From the NCBI GenBank assembly GCA_905178155.1, contig CAJINV010000001.1, positions 8,463,599 through 8,527,598 of the forward strand: a DNA stretch of 64,000 bases, given 5' to 3'. This stretch comes from Amoebophrya sp. A120. Lineage: Eukaryota > Sar > Dinophyceae > Syndiniales > Amoebophryaceae. Shown here in pieces: positions 21,990 to 33,719 of the stretch (position 1 is its first letter; each line of letters begins with the position of its first letter). Below the pieces are notes generated by a model. It did no database searches and had not been told where the DNA came from. It was given only the letters and a program-made list of their open reading frames with translations. Position numbers and translations under genes: made by a program.

Positions 21990-24900
21990 ATGGACATGCT
22001 TTTCGACGGACCGGAGGAGATGGCGGTGGTTGGGGCGGGCGTGAAGAAAAAGTTCACCAACATATCGACCACGAACATCAAGGGCGGCGGCTTTCACTTC
22101 AACAAGCCGAGCTCGCCGTCGAAAAAAACAGCCGAGGAAGCAGATATTGCTATCCTGTTCAAAAGTATAGTACTTGCGCAGAAGTAGTTGTAAAACATTT
22201 GATGCACCAAATGCATAGAACATGACAAGTTTTGTAGCTTCTGGTAAATCAGATGCACCAAAGACATAGAACATGACAAGTCTTGTAGCTTCTGGTAACT
22301 CATCTGCATGGTAATATCGACGTTGCAGTTTTTGTGAATAAAAATGATGAAATGCAATGTATGCAAGTATTTGTCTTTTCCAATGCATAACTGCCGGAAT
22401 GAACCACCAACTGACGGTGTACGGACGCAGCGCCTCGAATTCCCCCACGAGTTTGCGGAACAGTAGGAACGACCTGGGCATGAGCTCTGGCTTGGCCACC
22501 GCCAACAGCAACGCGGACAGCAAGGCGCAGCTGGACGAAAAGATGGCCAGTATGGAGCAGGATTTGCAAAAGTTACGCGTGGAGCTGCGGTCTCTGGCCG
22601 AGAAAAACGGCACCGATAAAGACGCACTTTATCAAAGGGAGAAATGCCCCCACTGCGGAAGTTGCAAAAATTTGCGATGCAAAGTTTCCAAATGGAAACT
22701 TTTTGTCTTGCGTGAAAGGACTATGAGTCTTCCTGATGCAGGATACAGGTAAGCAAGGCATCTCTTACAAGACAGGCCCGGCTGTTGCTGGGGTCTTCTG
22801 CAACACAAATTTTAGCTATTCAGCATTGAAAATTTGTGATGCTCAAACATGCAAGAGGAGGAATATTTCCATTGGAAAGCTTTGCAATACAAATGCTGCC
22901 AGGTCGTTATGGGGTGGGAGCATTTTACATTGTAATACACCGATGGCAGAGTACGGGGGTAGGTTGCGGGCCAGTTACGACAGCGTGCTGTCGCAGCTCG
23001 AGATCGAGTACGAGGGCCGGAAGGAAAGCGCCAAGCAGAAGTTGTACGACCAGCCAGCGAGCTCGGCAGGGTTCGGGAAAGGCAGGTCGGCGGGAAATCA
23101 GGTATTATAATCTACGGACCGTGCAGCTCGGCAGAAGATATATGAAACCTGGTCTGCGTATCTGATGAAAAGGCTAGGCCTTTTAGTGCTATTCTATTAA
23201 TACCCAGAACAAAAATTTCAACCCTTTGATATTAGCAGACCGGTAAGTTGTAGATTCTTCTATCTCGTCTCTCAGGCACATCGGTTTCGGCTGCCCCCGG
23301 ATGCCGCTACGGTAGATGCGCAGGACGAGATGCTCTTTCTCCTGAAAAGATGTTTCCAGCGCCAGGCCAGCACACCGGGCGGTTTGGAGAAAGACATATT
23401 TGCAACGGACGAGACCGTGAATGTGGCGAATCTGTGCCTCGCTATGGAGGTGTTTTTTTCGAACATTTGTTTCTGCCACCAGAGCGTCTTGTTTGATGGT
23501 AAGTATGTGAGCCAGTAGTTTCTGATCAAAAAGCGCACTCGCATGTAGTTCCTAGTACTATCCACGAAAAATCGAATACAGGTGGACCCCGCCCTCAAAC
23601 CTTGGCTCGGGCGGCTAGCTCGCTTAGACTGTTACACGGACGAAACCCTGACCCTGCAAGAGGTGCTGCTCTCTATGCGGAACGGGCACCCGAGGTCGCG
23701 GATCTCCTACACCGAATTCCGCGAGTACTTCACTCGCGGCGGGTCGCAGGCGGGCGTAGTAGGAGCTGCCGACGCTTCCCAGAGCCCCACGAAAGACGCG
23801 GCGGGCGGAGCCGGCGGCGCGGGGAAGGCAACGGCCAAATCCAAATCCTCCTCCCTGCGCGCGTCTACGGAGAACAATACCACCCCCAACTTGAAGCGCA
23901 GCAAGGCCACCGGCTCGACCACGGCCTCGTCCTCTAAACCACCGGGCGGAAACAAACAAACGGCAGCGAAAAAACCAACCACGCCGAGCACGGCGAAGGC
24001 AAGTAACAAGGCCAGTTCTACCTTCGCCAGCAAGCCGGCCGATTTGAAGGCGTCCCTGGACGCAAAAACGAAGGCGGCCCTGGAGCTCCAGAAGGACATA
24101 AGCGCGTTCCCGGGCAAGGCGGCGCCGGTCTTCACCGAAGTCCGAGCGGAAGACGCCGGCGCTTCCACATCAAACGGCACGACGAGCAAGAAGAAACCAT
24201 CGCACACCTTCGCGCTGATCGGGCTCCGCGTGCTGCTCGAGCAGGAGTACGGGGATTTGGACTCCGTGTACCGGAAACTGGACCAGGAGGGGACGGGCTT
24301 CGTTTCCCTGTCCGAATTTACGCTCGAACTCCGAACGCGGACGGACCGCTTTGAGCCCGGGTTCGCGGACGGAAGCATCGAGACCGTGATCGATGCCCTC
24401 CGGAACGAGAACGCCCAGATGGACATAAGTGAGCTTCTCGGCATCCCCGTCCCAAAGTGGAGCAACGCGGCCGAGCGAGTGGACGGACGAACCCAGGTGG
24501 TGCCCAAAGACGAAGCCTTCTCCGCCTTCACCTTTGGCCAGACCGGGCCGGGAGGCGAAGAAGGTTTGAGCTATTGATTTCGTTTCATCGTCGGCAGGAT
24601 CAAAATACGGCATGCTGCATGCGTAATGCTGAAGTGCGATTGGTAAAAATAGAATTATAGAAAACCATGAATCGAATACATTCTTCATCTTCTATCAGGC
24701 GCAAAGCTCGAGCTTCCGGCCCAAAAGTTTCAAAATTTTATTGACGACGTCGCTGCGGGGTCACAGTCGACGGGCGAAAAAATGGGCGCCATGCACTGGC
24801 AAGCATTGGAGGATTTGTTCAAGTCCATCGATACAAAAAAAGTAGATGTGCAGCGGTTTTTGTACAAGGTACAACTTCTTGCAACTTTTCTCCTTGTTTT

Positions 24901-27900
24901 TCCGCGCCGGTGCTGTTCTTCTTTCAATCTCGAGTAAGTCTTGGCACGGGAATTCAATCTTCGCATGATTTTCAGGTCCGCGACTCGTCGGATTCGCCTT
25001 TCGTGCAGAATAATTGGCTGAGCCTCATTGTCGCCGATACGCGGGATCCGGTAACCGCCGAGGCGCGGGGAGTGACTTTGGCACAGTGCCTGGAGTATCT
25101 CGAGGACTTGAAAGTGTACGAGTCGCAACCGTTCTACTTCTTCCAGAAGCGGCTAGAAGAGGCCCCGAGCAAGCGATACCCGAAGCTGGGGGAGTACGTC
25201 CCCGTGGACGCGGAGAAGGAAGTGGGCAACCAGTGGCTCGTGAAGAACTACAAGGTGGATGCAAAAATCCTCCGGCGAGTCTGTGATGTTTTCACGAGCT
25301 GTCAGAGCACCAAGCCGGAGTTTCCGGTGCGGAAGGCGGAGTTCATCATGCAGCTGAAGCAAAAGGCAAGCCTGCTGGCGGACCTGCACAAAACACCGGT
25401 CATGATGGTGGAGGGCGGCGGGGAAAAAAGTATAAGATGTGTAGTTGCTGCAATGAGTTATCAGCTGATGTATAGTCGTACGTATGATTGTGTATAGGTT
25501 TTAAGCAGACCCTCTAAAAAACCACAGCAACAGTAACCATTCTAAACCAAACCCCAGGTTCTCTCTCGCCACTTTGGGCAGAGATCATTCCTGGCCTGGC
25601 TGGCTACAGTAAAGACATGCTGCAGTGGTCGGACGTTTTGGAGGTGGTAAAGGCAAGGTGTGACGTCTACAAGGCTATCACGGACGGCAAGCAGGCGGCA
25701 AAAGATGCTCCCGGAGAGAGTGCCACGAAAAAATCGCCTCCAAGCAAAAAGAAGATGAAGTACGAGCCCATAGTGGTCACGACCGCGGAAGACGACGACC
25801 TCCCGGCCGCGGCGAAGGAACTCCAGGCAATGGTGCAGTCCATCGAACGTGGAGACCAGGATGGCCGCTTTGCTTCTACGTCGCCGGAGAAGGGCGGCCC
25901 AGGTTCTTTTTTTCTTCGGGAAAGGGATGATTTTAGTTTTTCCGATTGTCATGCAATTTGTTAGAAACTTCAGCGAGTGTCAGTGTGAGCTTTTGCTTTA
26001 TCGCCGTTCAATAAGTATTTTGAAACTCCACCTCCTACTGCCCAGGCTCGCCTGCGCCCTTCGTAGCGCCAATCGTAACGCAACCCGGCGACGAGTACTC
26101 ACCCAACAAAAAGGGGCGGTCCCTGTCCCCCATCCCGCCCGCGGAGAGCTTCGATCTGGTGAGACGGACGCAAGACTTTTCGCTCGTCAAGGGTCCGGAA
26201 CTCGCTGACATGATCGATAACACACTGGATGTAGAGGACCCGGCAACGGAAGCCCAGAACCGCGCGCTCATGCCGGTGGGCAAGTTGCAGCTCGTGCTTG
26301 ACGCAGACTACTCGGCGTTTCTACAGGCCAGCCAACCGGAAACGCGGCTCGAGGCGGTGCGGAGAAGGGTGTGCACGGTATTATATTTGAAAAAAGGTCT
26401 TTGACGATGCAACATCTCCTGTCAGCCGGATTTGTCTATGAAGTAGAGGAAGTTCTTTTCTACGTACTACTGCGACAAAACCAGGCGCGAGTAGTGAATT
26501 AGACTCCTAGAAGTTCTGATGTTCTAGACCTTCATTGAAGTAATTCTAAAATGCGTGCAGGTCCTCGAGCTGGACCCCACGTGCGTAAGCCTGAAGTCGC
26601 TCTCCCGCAAGAACGGGCTCCTGCAACTCGACCTGGAAACCGAGCAAGTGAGCCCGGACTCGGCGGACAAGCGGCTCGGGTTCGCGACCCAGGGGAGTTT
26701 TGACTTGAACGGCGTGATTGGGTACAGAGTAGTCGATCTCCGGTTCCAGGGCCGGGTCTTCATCGAGGACGGCGAGAAGATCTACCTCCGGCCCAACGTG
26801 GCCACCTTCGGCAGTACCGGCGACAGTATAGCACCCGCCGCTGGACAAACGCAATTCCCAGCAGGGCGGGGAAACAAAACTTTGTCCAAGGAAGAACTCA
26901 CCGAGGAGGAGCGGAAGTACGCGGACTGGTCAAGTTCGCGCAACGTGCTGGAAAAACATGGGGAGAAGTATGCAAGTACACCGAGCCTGATCAAAATGCC
27001 TTCCTTTGCCGCCCCAGACAACTACTGGGAATTGAGGCGTATAGTTCTGGTTCAGAAGATGAAGAATAAATTACGGTGGCCTGATAGATTCATGATGTTG
27101 TGACAACCCTAGCGTGCGCCGGGTTCATCTTCGAAGAACTTGCTGCGGAGATCAACGCACTGCCTTGTTTTTGCGTCGTTCTTGCGTGATAATGATCACG
27201 AGGTCTTGTTGCACTGATCCAACATTTTTGTTTTATCAATCGAAAAAATTTACAGAGGGCACGCGCATCCGCGACCGGCGGCTGAACACCATGATATCGG
27301 AGCGCGACAAGGAACAAACCGGAAGCACCAAATTTGTCGCGAATCCAGTTCCGCAACACATCTACCTGCCGCGGTATTCCCAGCTGGACCTGGCGGAGAA
27401 GGCGAGAAGATCTAGCGCGAAAAATCTCGCGCGCCTGAATTACACAAACGAAATATCCTGAGTAAAAACGTCCCCACACCAGAGTCAAGATGGGGACTCG
27501 GCTAGACAAATCCACAAATTTTGGCTGTTTTGCATGACAAATTTGAACTCGTAGTCTAGTGCTGTTTGACCTACCTCAGCAGCATCACAGATCTACTATA
27601 TGATGCTGATTGGAGCATGACAAATTCCAAAACACGACTGCGACAAGCTCTTTATGGGGCTCCGCATGAGAAACATTTTCACCATGCAGATCTGCATCAT
27701 TGTGATGGCACTTAGGAGTCCGCCTGACCCACCCGCCCTGCGTCTCAGGCCATCTGCGGCTATGGCACAATGGGGGGGCAAAGTGTGTCGCATTTTGTTT
27801 AGCATGACAACTCTGGGGTGGGGACGTTTTTACACAGGATACGAAACCACCGGGGAACAAAAGAACAACGCAACCACCGAGCGGCCCGCGACGACACGGG

Positions 27901-29305
27901 GCCGGTCCCTCTCCCGCGGGGGCGAGAGAGACATCAGTAGCTCGGAGACAAAACGCATGCGCAGCCAGAGCGCCGACGCGGGAAAGAATGCTGCGCAACC
28001 GGTTCTCACGTGGGACACGGTGAATAAGAACTACCAAGAGAGCAGTAAGTACCAGCTGTACAAGGCAAATCGCTCCGCTTCCGTTCCACCAAAGTATGAC
28101 AAAGTGTACCAGGCCTTGTATGCGGACAAACTCGCAGATGATGAGGAGAAGGTGCAAAAACCCTTCGTGGCAAACGGATTTAAGTGCGGAAAGCCGCTGC
28201 CACAGAAACAAGAGGAACCGGAATGGCCCCTGAAGGTCAAGGAAGTCCCAAACTTTCGCCAGATACACGTCAGGAACCAGAGGCAGTTTGTGGAGAAAAA
28301 GTATTGTTTTGGATGTCATGTTGCCACCTCAACTGGTGCATCGTCTGTTTCTGTGGAATACTTGGCATACGCCGTTTTCATTTGCAGGTTCTTGTGCGTA
28401 GAATAATTGGTTTTCAAAACAATTTTCAACACCCCAACACACCATGGGACGACCGAATCTTTTGTCAATTGAATGGGAACAAATCATGCATGATCACAGG
28501 CAGGCGTACAAGCAGGCATTGGGCGTGACCGCGGGGAAGGCGTTCAATTTCACGGCGAAAAAGCGGCTGATCCGTGCGCCCCCGGTAGACGAGACGGACC
28601 TGCGGTGGCAGAAAGCGACCGGCACGGTGAAGAAGCCACGGGGGCAGAGCTCCTTTTCGCGCCCGAATCTGATCGAATCGGAAAAACCCAACGTGATGCC
28701 CCCAAAGACGACGGCCAAAACGCTGCAGCAACGGCAGCACACGGCGCAAAGGATACGAGAAAGACAACAGCGGGAAGACGAGCGCAAACGTGAACTGGAG
28801 AGCTATTTACCGAGCGAAGACACTAAGGAACGCGTGCAGGCCACGCTGAATAAGGAGAAAAGCACGCAGGGTAGGATAAACTGCATTGATTTGTTTTGAA
28901 CTACGGGCTGAAAAGGAATAAATTCAACAGATTTTTGGTCGGTGCGTGCTGCATTTTTGCACGGTAGGGGAAGAAGTACTTCTGAGTACCCTAGTGCAAA
29001 TCAATTTGCCGTGTGAAGATGTTTCCGAAAAATGAAAATCAGCGATGGAGCTCGAGCGCCGCACGTACGAGTTTCGCATGGGCCAGATCGCCACGGAAAA
29101 GCGGTGGAAGAAGCAGCTGAAGGAAATCAAGGAAAAGCTGAACAATCGCCCCCTCCTGATGGAGCGCACGCAAATGGAGCAGGCCCGGGAGCGGGCGAGA
29201 CAGCGGGCGCTGCTGCGGGTGAAGGCCACCATGGAGCAAAAAGGCGTCAAAAACGTGGACGCCCACTTCAAAATCGAGGAGCTGAACATGATGGAAGGAC
29301 TGTAG
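21990..29305 (+). CDS. Large EF-hand protein with FAM161-like C-terminus, probably ciliary or cytoskeletal
   Basis: Fourteen exons encode 1607 residues. Boundaries: 21990-22150, 22395-22629, 22943-23101, 23276-23497, 23582-24563, 24699-24868, 24976-25429, 25558-25902, 26046-26377, 26561-27038, 27256-27453, 27847-28300, 28500-28870 and 29043-29305. Three introns are introners (C1, B2, D1). An EF-hand-like unit is visible at DQEGTGFVSLSEF (about residue 491), with another degenerate pair around CYTDETLTLQEV. A Ser/Ala/Lys-rich linker follows the first, and several acidic or coiled-coil stretches come later. The final 230 residues (VKEVPNFRQIHV, KAFNFTAKK, LNNRPLLMERTQ and a closing charged helix) resemble the FAM161/UPF0564 family of centrosomal and ciliary proteins as I remember it; this is moderate inference. 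The start is the first ATG. At the 23498/23582 junction a shared G makes the exact GT-AG assignment off by one base. Confidence 0.8.
22151..22389. mobile_element. Introner C1 (family C) with internal tandem duplication
   Basis: A 239-bp element with ends TATCCTGTTCAAAAGTAT and a diverged inverse ending CATA. The direct repeat is imperfect (ATTGC and ACTGC). Excision gives EEADIAGMNHQ in frame. Inside, a segment of about 51 bp is duplicated in tandem (22201-22251 and 22252-22302) with few differences. Confidence 0.82.
22630..22937. mobile_element. Introner B2 (family B)
   Basis: A 308-bp element with ends TATCAAAGGGAGAAATGCCC and the inverse GGGAGCATTTTACATTGTAATA. The flanks CACTT and CACCG match at only three positions. 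Removing either copy leaves the frame intact (DALMAEYG or DAPMAEYG). The interior is about as long as B1 and clearly homologous. Confidence 0.88.
27454..27841. mobile_element. Introner D1 (family D)
   Basis: A 388-bp element, the longest of its family here, with ends TATCCTGAGTAAAAACGTCC and the inverse GGGACGTTTTTACACAGGATA. The direct repeat is CGAAA. Excision gives YTNETTGEQ in frame. Confidence 0.93.
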
Positions 29306-30835
29306 GACGAGCGGTGTACTATCCCGCTGACTTGGTTGGGTACTCGGTTTTTACAAATCAAAAATAGGAAAAATAAAGTAAGGCTTATGAATAAAGTAAC
29401 TTCATTTGAAGCTTTTTGCAAAAAAAGCTGGAAATAATTTTTCCAAAAGTCTTTCAAGTTTCAAGAATTTTATAAAGGTTTCATATGGAGTTCTTTTGGT
29501 GCACCGAATTTCGGCTGATTTTGCTGCGGTATGTGTCACGAGCACTGGTGGAGTAGTTTATCCGCCACGTTCTGATGTTAGCTTTTATTTTGCAGGTTAC
29601 TTGCTATTTGTATTCGCTTTATCACAACTCAGATGATCTTTAGGATGCAGCAGCTCTCACGTCTTGTCCGAGCTTGCTGGCACAACTACCAGTCTTTTAC
29701 CAGGTTTCGTCACACGAACTAGTATCGGTTTAATTGCTATGGCAAACTAACGATTTACCCGAATTGCAGACGGTTGCCCCGTCGATTTTGATTAACGAAA
29801 GTTAGTATCTCAAAAACTATGAAATACAACTTTCAAAGTTTCGCAATTACAACATCGTACAGTAGCTATGTTTTACGCTTCGACCAGCTTTCTCAAACTT
29901 CATCTACACAGGCTCAGTTTTCGTGTAATTTCCATTATAGATAGAGATTCTTACCCTTTTTTCACGCGCTTTTTTTTTTTCGTTTTTATCGCACCCAGGA
30001 AGACCAGAGCGCAGAGCGATCTCCTCTCGACGTGTGAAAATGCGTTTTTTTCGAATTTGTTTTCCTATACTTTATCGTTGAAGAATTTGGTATATCACTT
30101 GACTTCTTGTTTCGATTATCTGCAGCTACAAAATTTTAACAATATGGGACTTTCGTTTCAAATGCACAGGACCACGCCGGCCGTTGATTTGAACAGAAAC
30201 AGATTTGCATTTGAGATTTGCCACTGCCATATTGATCCTGAATGTTGCTCATTCAGTTGACACTTGAAAGGCAAGCTGAACAGAATTTGAATTGTTGTCG
30301 TGAGCTACAATTTTACAACATAGAAATCGAACACAGTGAAAGGGGTGGTTATATCAACAGGTATCCATTGCCTCGGGAACAAGGCCATGCTGTAACGTGA
30401 TGGGCTTCTTGGAAGCTAGAAGGTTGTTTTGTAACGGGCTTCTTGCGGCGCGTTATGAAGATACAGATCAGTCGATAAAGGAATGTTAGAAAAATCTCCG
30501 TTGTCGTTGACACTTCGTTTTCGTTTGGGGCCCGTGGGAAAGGGAAAGGCAACGCTTCCCGTTGGGCGATGGGTCGCAGGAGTCGTATTCTAAATGGTTG
30601 CTTGCTTTAGTCGTATTCTCGTTGGGAAGTGGTTGCTTGCTGGCCTCGTTGGGAAATTATCTAAATGGTTGCTTGCTGGCCTCGTCGTGAACCGGTTCGT
30701 GGAATGGTGGGGAGAAAATTTTTCTGCAGTTTCTGTAGTCTAATGAAGAATGCGCAGCTCAGGTTCCACCAAGTGCGTCGTGTCTGTAATCTCTAGTGTA
30801 GGTTTTGTTTATAGTTGTCTTCTGTACAAGACAAC
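29306..30835. other. Long AT-rich intergenic region
   Basis: About 1.5 kb, AT-rich. Short frames (for example 29868-30260) lack motifs. Between 30590 and 30690 the words GTTGCTTGCTGGCCTCGT and TAAATGGTTGCTTGC recur two or three times, a small local duplication. No gene is supported. Confidence 0.55.
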
Positions 30836-32813
30836 ATGGTTGCGCCGTCGCCGGTAAAAATCGGGGCTGTGACACCGGTCGACGGAACAAAAGTGGCCGC
30901 ACAGGTGAAGGCGCAGAATGAAGATCCAGCTGCAATCACGGTGCTTTTCTCGAAAATGAAAATATCTGGAGCCAACTCCATTTTCAGTTGGCTTTTCGTG
31001 CACCCGCTCGGAAGTGGTGCAGCCGAAAATGCTGCAAAGACCCTCAATGCAACGCTCCACCTTCCAGCAGAGACCTTTGTCGCGAACGCCATCAAGAATA
31101 AGATGGTCCAGCCCTGGGCGACCGGCGCCTGGAACCGAATGCTGGCGGTAGTCTTGGTCACGCTCGTGATGGGCTGGTACCCGATCATCGTGTTCGTTTT
31201 GCCGAATTTCATCACCTGGCACCCCAACCCGGAGCACAACTTCGCCTGCTACTTCGTCGGAAATCTGCCCATGATGTGGCAGCGATTTGCTCGTAATAAA
31301 ATTCTATGGCGTTCTTTCGTTTGTTTCTGAGTTCTCTGTCGTTTTTCTCAATAGTACTAGATGTAGTTCTACTCTTATGGTTTTACTCATATCCGAAAAA
31401 AATTACGCAGCACGATGATAAAGTCGAGTCATGTGGAGGTCTTTACACAACAACAAAATTTTACCGTTTCCCAAATAAATTGTTCCAGTTTTCCCAATTC
31501 CGCACCTGGTGATTTTCTGGAGTTTCGCGGTTCTCCGTTTCCCCGGCACCACCTGCTGGAATTGGTACCAGCGGATTTTCCACTTCGTCTGGGGCGGCGT
31601 GATGCCCGTCATTTACGCGCTCGACGAGGTGTACGGGTCACCGCTGGATGAGTACGGGATTCCCGAGTCTTCCCCCACGCACAAGCTGGTATTCACCATC
31701 GGTCTCGTCATTTCCCACCTTGCCTTCTTCACGTCCGCGGTAGTGTCGATCTACGACGCGCGGCAAGCGCGGAACAGTTTCCGGGAATGGAAAGAAGAAC
31801 TGGCAGACCAGTTGCTCTTCGTGGACAGGTATCCACCGCAAAAGTATACTCGCGCTCGTAGTGAAATTGCAGTTATGCAGGGGAAATCTCGCCACGACGC
31901 GCTGGCTGGTCCAGGTTGATGGGCTTTATTTTTCAGATTGAAAAACAAAAAATTTGCGATGCCAAAGAATATACCCAGTATCTTTGCGATGCATACTAGC
32001 AACGTCGGCGTTATCGAGGACGAAACCATCGAAGAGGACGAGCTGGAGTTACGCATTGCAAATATGTCTGAGCAGTCTGGGTGTGAATTTGTGCTGCGAG
32101 ATCTGAAGGTGCGAATTAAACCGTAAGAAGCCTCGCAAGAGGACTTCTAAGACAGTTGATGTTCTAGTTCTGTCCTACTAGCGGCCGCTCTGCGACGCGA
32201 GTATTAGCAACACAAATTTCCAGAGTCCAGTCCCAGACATAATATTTGCATTCGACAATAGTATCTCAACGTCAACAGTGTTGAAAGTACTCATCATGGC
32301 AGTAGTGTGTTCAACAAGCGAATAACTTCTCCCGGTGCAGCAGCGCCAGCGCGGAATATCCCACCTATTCCTCACAAAGAGAAACTCGCTTACTACGACG
32401 ATGTGCGCAAATCGTACGAAAAGGCAGTTCTCGTCCTGTCCTTCATTGGCCTCGTGGGCTTCGTGTGCGTAGTGCGGAGTGTGCAGTTGCTGTGGAATGC
32501 GGGCGTTGGAGGCTGCTTTCTGAACCAGTATAGAGATGCGGAGCCTCTGCGTTTATTTTTTTTTCATGCTGCGCAGCTATTGTTCTTGACATGAAACAAG
32601 AATGGTTTTTAGCATGCTGAAATGAACCTATCAGTTCGGCAGCGCAACTAAAGAAAAAACCCACACATTTTAAATTTCAGAATTGTCGGCGTCACCTCTG
32701 TGCAAAACCAGTGTCACTGCGAGTCGGCCACACTTTGGTCCTGCTTCTTCATGATGTTTTGGTTCTACGTCGGCAGCTTTCTCCCACTCTGCGCCCTGGA
32801 TACCTGCACGTAA
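30836..32813 (+). CDS. Multipass membrane protein of 436 residues, unknown family
   Basis: Five exons: 30836-31292, 31489-31828, 31937-32108, 32319-32527 and 32681-32813. All phases fit GT-AG introns; no introner is present. Hydrophobic segments are MLAVVLVTLVMGWYPIIVFVL, PHLVIFWSFAVLRF, LVFTIGLVISHLAFFTSAVV, AVLVLSFIGLVGFVCVV and LWSCFFMMFWFYVGSFLPL, so five or six membrane spans. An acidic stretch (VIEDETIEEDELELR) lies between spans. The C-terminal region has Cys pairs (CHCE, CALDTC). I recognise no family. The start is the first ATG, after an upstream stop. Confidence 0.78.
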
Positions 32814-33719
32814 AATCAACCGTCGGAGTTGTGGAGGAGCACGGTCTGAATTCTGAATCGGGGCGGACACTTTTTTACTCCTCGTATTTATTTTTAAATG
32901 AAAGAACTGCCCGAGCCAGGAGGAGTCTCAACTGTACCTTTTCTTGAATTCGTTTGTAAGTAGATTTGAGAATAAACTTTTCCTAGAAAATTAATACAGC
33001 CATGTGCTTATTATCTGTCATGGTTTCAAAGCCGGATGAAAATGAATATGGACCTTGTGGTTTCTACTTGAACTAGCCAAGTATCGCTGCATGTGTCAAG
33101 CAACCCGAGAAAGTAGAAACTTGAAACCGACAGACCCCGGATTTTCTTGCTTGACCTAGAGGGGACATTGGGAAGTAGGTCACGGGTCACAGCAGGCGTC
33201 GTATAAATTCATGTTTTCGACGGTACAGAAGTGGGAAACGTACTACTTACAGAGAGAGTGGTGCCTTTTGCGTGTGAGCCGGGAGAGATAAGAGACAAGG
33301 GTCTGGCCAGTACGACGAGCAAGTGAGGGGCAGTGGAGCGTGTTTTTGGACGAGATGGCATAAAAGCAAAAAATGTGGCCTCCGAACATAAATCAATATC
33401 TCGTGACAAGATGTTTCGCTGGAATTTTTGGATGTTGCCTTGATTGGGAGCGAAGCCGGCGAAAGTCCGCTCATGGACGTCGATCCACCGCCCTGGCAGC
33501 TTGACGGAAGAAGTACCTCGTAGGAAAAATGCGGCGGCGTAGGAAGGGCGTGGAGCAGTAGCGAGAAACGTTCTCACGGGAGGACGCTGAAAACGACCAC
33601 GCCGATCGAGGAGAAGGAGAGGAAAAGTAAGATCATCTTTTTCTTGTCGCGGCTGTGTGGTCCACGACTTCTTCTACTGCGGGCGTTGGTGCTGCTCCAG
33701 AACAAAGAGGACTTGCACA
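32814..33719. other. Intergenic region
   Basis: No supported gene. A minus-strand frame at 33209-33577 has no recognisable motif. The last part leads into the kinase gene and probably contains its leader. Confidence 0.5.

Noticed and set aside
28444-28899. A separate gene starting at an ATG (MGRPNLLS)
   Set aside because: A GT donor after 28300 and an AG acceptor at 28499 join in the right phase, so the region from 28500 is an internal exon of the long EF-hand/FAM161-like gene.
31829-31936. Possible further family C introner (GTATCCACCGCAAAAGTATA)
   Set aside because: The segment is a clean GT-AG intron with matching phase and has no inverted right end or direct repeat.
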